Assembly: GCA_934378025.1 (NCBI GenBank) | Contig: CAKRPM010000104.1 | Span: 1 to 5,256 of the forward strand | From: an uncultured Eubacteriales bacterium | GTDB taxonomy: Bacteria > Bacillota > Clostridia > Oscillospirales > QAKW01 | Length of the DNA stretch: 5,256 nt | Direction: 5' to 3' | Shown: positions 1 through 4,890 of the stretch, in pieces | Numbering within the stretch: position 1 is the stretch's first letter | Layout of the letters: every line of letters starts with the position of its first letter | Notes under the pieces: model-generated | Seen by the model: only the letters and a program-made list of their open reading frames with translations | What the model was told of the DNA's origin: nothing | The model's database searches: none | Position numbers and translations under genes: made by a program

Positions 1-853
1 AAGCGCTGTAAAAAATCGGCCGCTTTTTGCGGACATCTGTACCCCCAATCATACCCATGACGACTTTTGCCGTCGTGCATTGGCTGAAGGACTGCCCGTA
101 TACTGCGAAAAGCCGATGACCGGCGAATTTGAAAGTGCTGCCGCACTGTGCCGCGCGGCGGCGCAAACCGATTTGCCGACCGCCGTTGCATTCAACTACC
201 GTTTTTTGCCGAACGTTCAAATGCTGCGCAACATGCTGAAAGAACAAAAGATCGGCAATATCCTATATTATAAAGCCTCATTTTTGCATGATTCGTATGT
301 TCTTCCCCGCCCGAAAAGCTGGAAAACCGAAGCGGCGGGCGGCGGCGCGATGACCGATCTGGGGATTCATATTTTGGATTTGTGCACACACATCTTCGGC
401 AGCGGGCATGTCGCCGAATGTCAAAAAAAGACCTTTTTTCCGCAACGAACCGAAAGCAATGAATATGCGCGTCTGACCGTTGACCATGAAACATTTAACG
501 GTTATTTGGAAATTTCCCGCGTCAGCGCCGGAAAAAGCGCGCAAAGCGGCATCGAAGTATTCGGCGATAAGGGAAGTCTGACCCTGTTTTTCGATCAACC
601 GCGCGATTTGCTCTGGTATGATATGCGCGACACGCATATATTTCACCCGACAAGCGAGCTGCTTTCCTTTTTGCATTATCCCGCGGCGCGGGAAGATATC
701 GGCATGTTTTACGGAACGCACCGCGCAAGCCTGTATGCCTTTTATAATTGGGTCAAAACCGGGCAGCGCCATCCGCTGAGCGCCACCTTTTCGCAAGCGC
801 TGGAAGCGGAGCGACTGCTTCAGGAGGCCTTTTCTCTTTCCGAAAACCGTTAA
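1..853 (+). CDS. Gfo/Idh/MocA family NAD(P)-dependent oxidoreductase, 5'-truncated by window edge
   Basis: This is a partial gene; its frame is open from base 2 to the TAA at 851-853, giving 283 visible residues. An in-frame TTG at 80 is not the start, because the residues before it already match the family: ICTPNHTHDD (about 12-21) is the conserved strand-and-loop that precedes the CEKP motif. Visible motifs are CEKP (35-38, with the Lys that contacts cofactor and substrate in this family), FNYRF (about 64-68), and GGG followed by DLGIH and LD (about 113-126), which carries the family's catalytic-region histidine. The N-terminal Rossmann GxGxxG part, roughly 70-90 residues, lies left of the window. 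Members are cytoplasmic NAD(P)-dependent sugar, inositol or amino-sugar dehydrogenases, or related hydride-transfer enzymes. The substrate cannot be read from the sequence. The stop codon overlaps that of the convergent methyltransferase gene, and no terminator follows directly. Confidence 0.93.
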   Translation, partial: SAVKNRPLFADICTPNHTHDDFCRRALAEGLPVYCEKPMTGEFESAAALCRAAAQTDLPTAVAFNYRFLPNVQMLRNMLKEQKIGNILYYKASFLHDSYVLPRPKSWKTEAAGGGAMTDLGIHILDLCTHIFGSGHVAECQKKTFFPQRTESNEYARLTVDHETFNGYLEISRVSAGKSAQSGIEVFGDKGSLTLFFDQPRDLLWYDMRDTHIFHPTSELLSFLHYPAAREDIGMFYGTHRASLYAFYNWVKTGQRHPLSATFSQALEAERLLQEAFSLSENR

Positions 854-1713
854 TATTTCACTGCCAGGCAATAGGCGATATCATCGGGCGCCTTGATCTG
901 TTTCCCGGTCGCATTATTATAATCCGAAAACAGCTGCCCGCTTGCCTCTTCTCCCGACAAATGCTCATAAATCTGCATATCATTTTCCGCCAATACCCGC
1001 GCAATTTCTGCCGGCATATACTTTGCCTGCATCCTTTCCCCCGCGGCGGCCGCCAATCGGCGGGTATGCTCTTGAGAGATGGTTTCCGATCTCATCGGAT
1101 AATCAAAAACGACGGCGCTGCCCCGCTTCATCGAAGCGCCGAGCGTTCGCAGCAAATGAAAAAAATCATCGCTTTTTAAATAGTAGCTCAACCCCAACAG
1201 ACTGCAAAGCGTTTTTTCGGAAAAGTCTATTGCTTTGCAGAAATCGCTGTCACAGGAAAAATCCGCACGAATATAGCGAACGCCGGCATCGGATATGCCG
1301 GCGTTTTTTAATCGCCGAATTTTATCATCGATCATTTCGCCGCGATCGATCTCAAAGCACCGCAAATCGGGATGCCGATATGCCTCCGCGTCATATCCGG
1401 CGGCCAGCGCAACATATTGCCGCAGCCCCAACCGTTTTTCCGATTCTATGGCTCGATGGGTAAAGGCGCTTCTTGCCAGCACAGACGGAGCCAGCTGACG
1501 CTCCACAATCCATTCCAGCGCCGCCGCGTCATCCCCCGCAAAGTCAGCGGCAAAAAAAGCAATGCCGTCTGTCAGGCTTTTTGCTATTTTTAAATATTCC
1601 TCATCGCTCAGCAATCGCCGCGACAAATCATCCTTATAAATTTTTCGACCGTCTCCCAAATTATAATATGCCTTAACAAAGCAACACATCAACGCCGTTA
1701 AATTTTTTTCCAT
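850..1713 (-). CDS. Class I SAM-dependent methyltransferase, leucine carboxyl methyltransferase-like family
   Basis: The gene encodes 287 residues from ATG 1713-1711. That start is preferred over an in-frame GTG at 1731-1729 because AAAGGGGA (1728-1721) sits 7 nt before it and would lie inside the gene if the GTG were used. The fold signature is the run ARSAFTHR (80-87), then VALAAGYDAEAYR (101-113), corresponding to the family's GAGxDTRAYR SAM-binding loop, then FEID (120-123) with DK and RL following (130-135), an RADF segment (149-152) for the adenine side of the pocket, and GLSYYL (174-179) plus VFDYP (202-206). The length fits the family (about 270-300). Such enzymes O-methylate small molecules or polyketide-type carboxylates; the substrate here is unknown. 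Variations are AAGYD where GAGxD is usual and LGLSYYL where EGxxxYL is usual, so specificity may differ. It is convergent with the oxidoreductase and divergent from the sigma-factor operon. Confidence 0.85.
   Translation of the reverse strand: MEKNLTALMCCFVKAYYNLGDGRKIYKDDLSRRLLSDEEYLKIAKSLTDGIAFFAADFAGDDAAALEWIVERQLAPSVLARSAFTHRAIESEKRLGLRQYVALAAGYDAEAYRHPDLRCFEIDRGEMIDDKIRRLKNAGISDAGVRYIRADFSCDSDFCKAIDFSEKTLCSLLGLSYYLKSDDFFHLLRTLGASMKRGSAVVFDYPMRSETISQEHTRRLAAAAGERMQAKYMPAEIARVLAENDMQIYEHLSGEEASGQLFSDYNNATGKQIKAPDDIAYCLAVKY
1279..1309 (+). terminator. Terminator-like hairpin inside the methyltransferase gene, plus-strand orientation
   Basis: AACGCCGGCAT (1279-1289) and ATGCCGGCGTT (1295-1305) form a perfect 11-bp GC-rich stem around a 5-nt loop, and the right arm runs into six T residues (1304-1309). 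This is the shape of a Rho-independent terminator for plus-strand transcripts. It lies antisense inside the methyltransferase coding sequence, about 450 bp beyond the oxidoreductase stop, and would stop readthrough from that gene. In the methyltransferase it encodes the segment KNAGISDAGV. Function is inferred from shape only. Confidence 0.55.
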
Positions 1714-1720
1714 TTTTAAA

Positions 1721-1728
1721 TCCCCTTT
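1721..1728 (-). promoter_or_regulatory. Ribosome binding site of the methyltransferase gene
   Basis: Read on the minus strand this is AAAGGGGA, 7 nt ahead of the ATG at 1713. It decides the start against the in-frame GTG six codons upstream, which has no comparable site in front of it. Confidence 0.7.
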
Positions 1729-1748
1729 CACAAATCTGTTTTACATAT

Positions 1749-1777
1749 TTAATACACCTGCCGTTTTTGAAAAACAA
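1749..1777 (-). promoter_or_regulatory. Candidate promoter of the methyltransferase gene
   Basis: On the minus strand, TTGTTT (1777-1772) is followed after 17 nt by TATTAA (1754-1749), an acceptable vegetative -35/-10 pair in ideal spacing and about 30 nt ahead of the start codon. The -35 lies inside the palindrome at 1769-1789. The match is moderate (3/6 and 4/6 to consensus), so this remains a candidate. Confidence 0.4.
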
Positions 1778-1789
1778 GACTTGTTTTTC
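1769..1789. repeat. Perfect palindrome, possible operator between divergent genes
   Basis: GAAAAACAAG (1769-1778) and CTTGTTTTTC (1780-1789) are exact reverse complements around a single central A. The tight centre suits a dimeric DNA-binding protein better than an RNA hairpin. It overlaps the candidate -35 elements on both strands, so a bound protein could control both the methyltransferase and the sigma-factor operon. No regulator can be named. Confidence 0.55.
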
Positions 1790-1809
1790 GGGCGTTTTTG
1801 TGGTAATAT
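1782..1809 (+). promoter_or_regulatory. Candidate distal plus-strand promoter with extended -10
   Basis: TTGTTT (1782-1787) is followed after 16 nt by TAATAT (1804-1809), which is preceded by TG one base away (1801-1802), an extended -10 arrangement. If used, transcription would begin near 1816 and give the sigma-factor operon a leader of about 138 nt carrying the hairpins described below. This is a motif match only. Confidence 0.3.
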
Positions 1810-1820
1810 AAAAATGAAAT

Positions 1821-1857
1821 AATTCCTCCCCTTTTTTTAAAAAATTCGGGAGGAATT
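1821..1857. repeat. Inverted repeat with 10-bp arms in the sigma-operon leader
   Basis: AATTCCTCCC (1821-1830) pairs perfectly with GGGAGGAATT (1848-1857); the 17-nt interior is T-rich then A-rich. No T-run follows on the plus strand, so it is not a normal terminator for plus-strand transcripts. On the minus strand the following sequence is only loosely T-rich. The left arm holds an anti-Shine-Dalgarno sequence and the right arm a Shine-Dalgarno-like one with no start codon nearby. Confidence 0.5.
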
Positions 1858-1879
1858 GTTCTATCAAACAAAAAAATAA

Positions 1880-1907
1880 GGAATCCTGTCCCTTTCAATC
1901 GTATAAT
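1880..1907 (+). promoter_or_regulatory. Candidate proximal promoter of the sigma-factor operon, with ECF-like elements
   Basis: A perfect TATAAT (1902-1907) lies 46 nt before the sigma-factor ATG and predicts a start near 1914. No good vegetative -35 is present 16-18 nt upstream. Instead GGAAT (1880-1884) lies 15 nt before CGTATA (1900-1905), resembling the GGAAC/TGAAAC plus CGTA layout of ECF sigma promoters, one base short of the N16 typical of SigW-type sites. ECF operons are often autoregulated, so this may be the site the encoded sigma factor uses, possibly overlapping a vegetative -10. Confidence 0.45.
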
Positions 1908-1918
1908 AAGTGAAAGGG
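1890..1918. repeat. Inverted repeat flanking the TATAAT box
   Basis: CCCTTTCA (1890-1897) and TGAAAGGG (1911-1918) are exact reverse complements separated by 13 nt that contain the TATAAT. As DNA it is placed like an operator bracketing the -10. Its right arm shares bases 1916-1918 with the next repeat, so both hairpins cannot form at once. Confidence 0.5.
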
Positions 1919-1931
1919 TCAGACGTGACCC
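1916..1931. repeat. Short perfect hairpin GGGTCA/TGACCC at the predicted transcript 5' end
   Basis: GGGTCA (1916-1921) and TGACCC (1926-1931) form a 6-bp stem with a GACG tetraloop. If transcription starts near 1914, this hairpin caps the mRNA 5' end and leaves the ribosome binding site free. It could stabilise the message or act as an operator over the start site. Similar GGGTCA palindromes can also be members of dispersed intergenic repeat families. Confidence 0.5.
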
Positions 1932-1941
1932 CTCAAAAGAC

Positions 1942-1948
1942 GGAGGAA
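1942..1948 (+). promoter_or_regulatory. Ribosome binding site of the sigma-factor gene
   Basis: GGAGGAA lies with its GGAGG core 7 nt ahead of the ATG at 1954, a near-ideal site that supports this start. The preceding CCTC (1931-1934) could pair weakly with GAGG within it. Confidence 0.75.
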
Positions 1949-1953
1949 ACAAC

Positions 1954-2502
1954 ATGGATAACGGTGCAAGTAGCTACCGCCGTTTTCTGGATGGTGACGA
2001 GAGTGCCTTTGACGACATAATGAAGCAGCTGTTTCACAGTCTTGTCTTCTTTATCGACCGCTACGTTCACGATGTACACGCCGCCGAGGATATTGCAATG
2101 GATACCTTTGCGGATTTAATCGTCCACCGCCATCGATACAATTTTAAAGTGACGCTGAAAACATATCTGTTTATGCTCGGCAGAAGCCGCGCCCTGGATT
2201 ACCTGAAGCATCGGCGTATTCGGCCGACCACGGCGCTCTCCGAAGCGGAGCAAATCCCGGATGAAATGCTTTTGGAAGAAATTGTACTGGCGGATGAACG
2301 CAAACGCATTGTAAACGCTGCCCTCGAGAAGCTCAGCGACGACATGCGTGAGGCAGTACATCTGATCTACTTTGAACAGCTCAGCTATGAAGAAGCGGCC
2401 AAAGTAATGCGCAAGAACCGTAAACAGGTGGATAATCTTCTTTATCGTGCCAAAAAGGAACTTCGCACTATTCTTGAAAAGGATGGTGAGCGGATTATAT
2501 GA
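1954..2502 (+). CDS. ECF-type RNA polymerase sigma factor (sigma-70 family)
   Basis: The 182-residue product has the two-domain layout of extracytoplasmic-function sigma factors. Region 2 spans about residues 8-90: FLDGDESAFDDIM, then the core-binding HAAEDIAMDTFADL (42-55), then LKTYLFMLGRSRALDYLKHRR (68-88), the -10 recognition helix region. A short acidic linker (about 95-115) replaces sigma region 3. Region 4 spans about 117-172, with LSDDMREAVHLIYFEQLSYEEAAKVM leading to the helix-turn-helix that reads the -35 (recognition helix about 155-168). Length is typical of the class. It would bind core RNA polymerase in the cytoplasm and direct it to a small regulon, probably including its own operon. 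The gene overlaps the next by 4 bp, the usual layout of a sigma/anti-sigma pair. The ECF subgroup and inducing signal are not readable from the sequence. Confidence 0.93.
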   Translation: MDNGASSYRRFLDGDESAFDDIMKQLFHSLVFFIDRYVHDVHAAEDIAMDTFADLIVHRHRYNFKVTLKTYLFMLGRSRALDYLKHRRIRPTTALSEAEQIPDEMLLEEIVLADERKRIVNAALEKLSDDMREAVHLIYFEQLSYEEAAKVMRKNRKQVDNLLYRAKKELRTILEKDGERII

Positions 2503-3047
2503 AAGAACTCAATGAATACAAAGCGGAGATTTTTCGACGCAGTCAAGCAAGAATTGCCGCCCGCCGAAAGATGAGGCAACGCATCCTGCTCGGCAGCTCG
2601 GTGGTGTGCATTTGCGTGCTGGTTTCACTCTCCGTATTTTTGCAAAGAAAGCCCCATGAAACGGAGAATTGGATGACCAACGGCTGCTCCGCCCAAAACG
2701 ACAATGGCAGTTGCTCAGGCGCTTACGTCACCATTCAACAAGGAGAAAAGACTTCCACGCAAACCGACCCGCAACGCGTTCGGCAGATGCTTTCCATCCT
2801 GTACGGATCAGATGCGGAAAAAAAATCAGCCGGATCCGACAATGCGGAAAACAATGGTGCCGCAAAAGATACCGGCGACTTTTATTCCGGTTCGGAGCAA
2901 GAAATCGCCGTCAGCTTTGACTTTGAAGATGAAAACGGGCAGCACATTCATTTTACACTGCAAGGCAACGTTGTGCGCGATGAAGCGGGTGAGGAAACCG
3001 TTTTATCCGAGTCGGCACTGTCCGAGCTGCAGCAATTGATGAAATAA
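2499..3047 (+). CDS. Single-pass membrane protein, candidate anti-sigma factor
   Basis: The ATG overlaps the sigma-factor stop (ATGA at 2499-2502), implying translational coupling and near-equal synthesis. The 182-residue product begins with a short, highly basic cytoplasmic segment (MKELNEYKAEIFRRSQARIA, with more Arg/Lys to residue 28), followed by one membrane span (about 29-48, LLGSSVVCICVLVSLSVFL) and an outside domain of about 130 residues. That domain has two cysteines (63 and 72), a low-complexity Ser/Asn/Gly/Asp stretch (about 104-133), and a beta-rich end (IAVSFDFED, IHFTLQGNVV) closing with an amphipathic helix. Position and topology suggest that it tethers the sigma factor. However, the cytoplasmic part is only about 28 residues and shows no ZAS-type HxxxCxxC zinc motif or RsgI-like domain, so an anti-sigma role is an inference. 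It may instead be a co-expressed envelope protein. Confidence 0.75.
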   Translation: MKELNEYKAEIFRRSQARIAARRKMRQRILLGSSVVCICVLVSLSVFLQRKPHETENWMTNGCSAQNDNGSCSGAYVTIQQGEKTSTQTDPQRVRQMLSILYGSDAEKKSAGSDNAENNGAAKDTGDFYSGSEQEIAVSFDFEDENGQHIHFTLQGNVVRDEAGEETVLSESALSELQQLMK

Positions 3048-3071
3048 GCGCAAAAACATACTACAAAAGAT

Positions 3072-3077
3072 GAGGGG
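3072..3077 (+). promoter_or_regulatory. Ribosome binding site of the lipoprotein gene
   Basis: GAGGGG lies 6 nt before the ATG at 3084, within a 36-bp spacer that has no promoter or terminator-like structure. The spacing supports the start and continued operon transcription. Confidence 0.65.
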
Positions 3078-3083
3078 ATTATT

Positions 3084-3554
3084 ATGAAAAATATTTTACC
3101 GTTTTTACTCAGTTTTCTGTTATTAGGCGGACTGACCGCCTGCACCAAAAGCGTTTCCGAAAACAAACCTCAAACCTACACCGACAGCCATCACCAGACC
3201 GCCGCGCAGGCGCAAACGGTTACCGATCCGACCGTCATTGACTGCGGCAACACGCTCACCACGCTCTATATCGGCGACAAACAGTATACCTTTATGGGCG
3301 GCTGCTCCGTAACGCTGACGGACATTTTAACCAACCTGGACTACGATCCCGACAAGATGTGCAAATGCCTGCCCGAATATACGGTGGATACCGAATACGG
3401 AAAAGGCTACGGCATCAGTCTCAACGGCAATGAGGGCTATGCCCGCTGCGGCGATGCGCAGGCGGATCTGACCCAAGAGCAAGTGCAAAAAATATCCGAA
3501 ATTATCAGCACCGTTCAACGTGACGACTTTGACGATCTTCTTGAAAAAAAATAA
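3084..3554 (+). CDS. Cysteine-rich putative lipoprotein of unknown function
   Basis: The 156-residue product starts with a lipoprotein signal peptide: MKN, a hydrophobic core (ILPFLLSFLLLGG), and the lipobox LTAC with the lipidated Cys at residue 20. A Ser/Thr/Gln-rich linker (about 21-48) leads to a compact domain (about 50-145) with five further cysteines (54, 74, 93, 95, 122), including a CKC pair. The segments TTLYIGDKQYTFMGG and VTLTDILTNLDYDPD suggest a small beta-plus-helix domain. The odd number of mature-domain cysteines allows two disulfides plus one free thiol, or metal binding. It follows the membrane protein by 36 bp and precedes the KPVIYLYP protein by 13 bp, so it is part of the sigma operon. 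I recognise the pattern as a clostridial lipoprotein type found near ECF sigma genes but know no assigned function. A sensor for the sigma system is one possibility. Confidence 0.8.
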   Translation: MKNILPFLLSFLLLGGLTACTKSVSENKPQTYTDSHHQTAAQAQTVTDPTVIDCGNTLTTLYIGDKQYTFMGGCSVTLTDILTNLDYDPDKMCKCLPEYTVDTEYGKGYGISLNGNEGYARCGDAQADLTQEQVQKISEIISTVQRDDFDDLLEKK

Positions 3555-3558
3555 GGAG
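3553..3558 (+). promoter_or_regulatory. Ribosome binding site deciding the start of the KPVIYLYP-domain protein
   Basis: AAGGAG lies 9 nt ahead of ATG 3568 and overlaps the lipoprotein stop codon (3552-3554). It selects ATG 3568 over an in-frame GTG at 3520, which has no such site, would sit inside the lipoprotein gene, and would put a polar extension before the membrane segment. Confidence 0.75.
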
Positions 3559-3567
3559 CACCGAATA

Positions 3568-4890
3568 ATGAAAAAGAAACGCTGGATTTGGATTTCCTGT
3601 GCGGCTGTACTGGTTGTTTTGATCGTTTTATTTGTCCCGTTCTCCGTTCAATCGTATGACGACGGCGGCACACGGCAATACACCTCGCTGACCTACCGAA
3701 TTATGAAATGGAACCATTTGATGGATCAGGGGCGCTATCAAGGCACTACCGTCTACTGGTTTCCCGACAATCGAAAAAGTTGTCAAGAGCTTTGGGACAA
3801 GGAAAAAGCCGCTGTCCAAAAGACTCTGACCGCCACAATTGACTCTCGAAAAAACGGCGTTGTTACCCTAACGCCCGTCCATCAAGAGGATCAGGCATTG
3901 TTCGGAAAGCAAATGAAGCTTTCGGAAAGTCGGCTGGCGGGCATCGGCGATCAAAAGACCCGTTCCATCGAAATTACCTACATGGGTACCGAAGAAAAAG
4001 ACGGAAAGCTTCTGCCGAACGTAACCGCCTGGCGCTCGCTGCCCGATCAACGCGGCACCGATTACACCGAAACTTGGCTGGATGCTTCCAAGGCGGAAAG
4101 CGCCGAGGATGATTACCTCGCCGATATCAAAATTACAGCCATTTACGATAATTGCTTTTTTGCCGAAACTGTCATTCCCTCCCCCTATGAAATCAAGATC
4201 AACGGCACCCTTTCAAGCGAATGGTGCTGTGGAGATCAAGTGATTTGCACCAACAAAAACGTTCGCATCGACACGCAAAGCCACCGCATTGAAGCCGATA
4301 TGCTGACCATCGCCGCCAGTACGTTTACCCCCGATCCCAACGCGTGTTATAAGCCGGTGATTTATCTCTATCCCACCCAAAAGACCGATGTTTCCGTTTC
4401 GCTTCAGCTCAACGGTGCGCTCAGCTGCACCTACCCGGCCTACGGCGACGGCTGGTCCGTTACGGCGTTGCCCGACGGCACCTTGATCGACCGAAGCGGT
4501 CAAAGCTACAACTATCTGTACTGGGAGGGAAACATCCAAACAAACTTTGATTTTTCCAAAGGCTTTTGCGTTCCCGGGAAGGACACCGCGGCATTTCTTG
4601 AGACAGCCCTGGCAAAACTCGGACTTTCCCGTAAAGAAGCCAATGAATTTATCGTGTACTGGTTACCGCTGATGCAGGATCATCCGTACAACATCATTTC
4701 ATTTCAAAATGAGGCCTATACCGACGCGGCCAAGCTGACCGTCTCCCCCGCTCCCGATACGCTGATTCGGGTATTTATGACGTTTAAACCGACCGCGAAA
4801 GCCGTGCAGCTGCCGCCGCAAACACTCACCGCACCGAAACGCAGCGGTTTTACCGTTGTGGAATGGGGCGGCACACAAATTCCATCGTAA
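3568..4890 (+). CDS. Membrane-anchored protein with OB-like repeats and C-terminal KPVIYLYP domain, function unknown
   Basis: The 440-residue product opens with a basic N terminus (MKKKR) and one membrane span or uncleaved signal (about 5-25), placing the rest outside the cell. Next come YDDGGTRQYTSLTY (30-43) and VYWFPDN (62-68), a segment I recognise at the base of several clostridial envelope proteins. Two stretches, about 85-157 and 185-252, look like small OB-fold beta barrels of the DUF3221-like kind; the second includes the hallmark YEIKINGTLSSEW. The C-terminal domain (about 262-440) begins with CYKPVIYLYP and contains YLYWEG (317-322), FIVYWLP (361-367), IRVFM (400-404) and FTVVEWGG (428-435), all strongly conserved in a domain with no function known to me. 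It is the last gene of the sigma operon, 13 bp after the lipoprotein, and is followed at once by a strong terminator. Binding or processing of a cell-wall or extracellular ligand is possible but unproven. Confidence 0.88.
   Translation: MKKKRWIWISCAAVLVVLIVLFVPFSVQSYDDGGTRQYTSLTYRIMKWNHLMDQGRYQGTTVYWFPDNRKSCQELWDKEKAAVQKTLTATIDSRKNGVVTLTPVHQEDQALFGKQMKLSESRLAGIGDQKTRSIEITYMGTEEKDGKLLPNVTAWRSLPDQRGTDYTETWLDASKAESAEDDYLADIKITAIYDNCFFAETVIPSPYEIKINGTLSSEWCCGDQVICTNKNVRIDTQSHRIEADMLTIAASTFTPDPNACYKPVIYLYPTQKTDVSVSLQLNGALSCTYPAYGDGWSVTALPDGTLIDRSGQSYNYLYWEGNIQTNFDFSKGFCVPGKDTAAFLETALAKLGLSRKEANEFIVYWLPLMQDHPYNIISFQNEAYTDAAKLTVSPAPDTLIRVFMTFKPTAKAVQLPPQTLTAPKRSGFTVVEWGGTQIPS

Noticed and set aside
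423..440. A-run/T-run inverted repeat as a minus-strand terminator for the methyltransferase
   Set aside because: The stem is almost entirely A-T pairs and lies over 400 bp past the stop; it encodes an ordinary Lys-Lys-Thr-Phe-Phe stretch.
679..693. GC-rich hairpin TCCCGC/GCGGGA in the oxidoreductase gene
   Set aside because: The stem is only 6 bp with a 3-nt loop and no T-run follows on either strand, so it is not a terminator; it probably reflects codon composition.
80..853. Oxidoreductase starting at TTG 80
   Set aside because: The frame stays open to the left edge and the residues before the TTG match the conserved family segment (ICTPNHTHDD), so the gene is truncated by the window and does not start here.
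278..871. Long minus-strand open frame antisense to the oxidoreductase
   Set aside because: It is a shadow of a gene with clear family motifs; the translation has no recognisable domain and no ribosome binding site was evident.
942..1463. Long plus-strand open frame antisense to the methyltransferase
   Set aside because: The translation is Arg/Pro/Ser-rich noise typical of an antisense frame, and it would span the terminator-like hairpin at 1279-1309.
1673..1955. Short minus-strand open frames in the divergent spacer
   Set aside because: They run across the inverted repeats and AT-rich promoter DNA, lack ribosome binding sites and overlap the methyltransferase start; no family is recognisable.
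3520..3567. GTG at 3520 as start of the KPVIYLYP protein
   Set aside because: It lies inside the lipoprotein gene, has no ribosome binding site and would add a polar leader; ATG 3568 has AAGGAG at a suitable distance.
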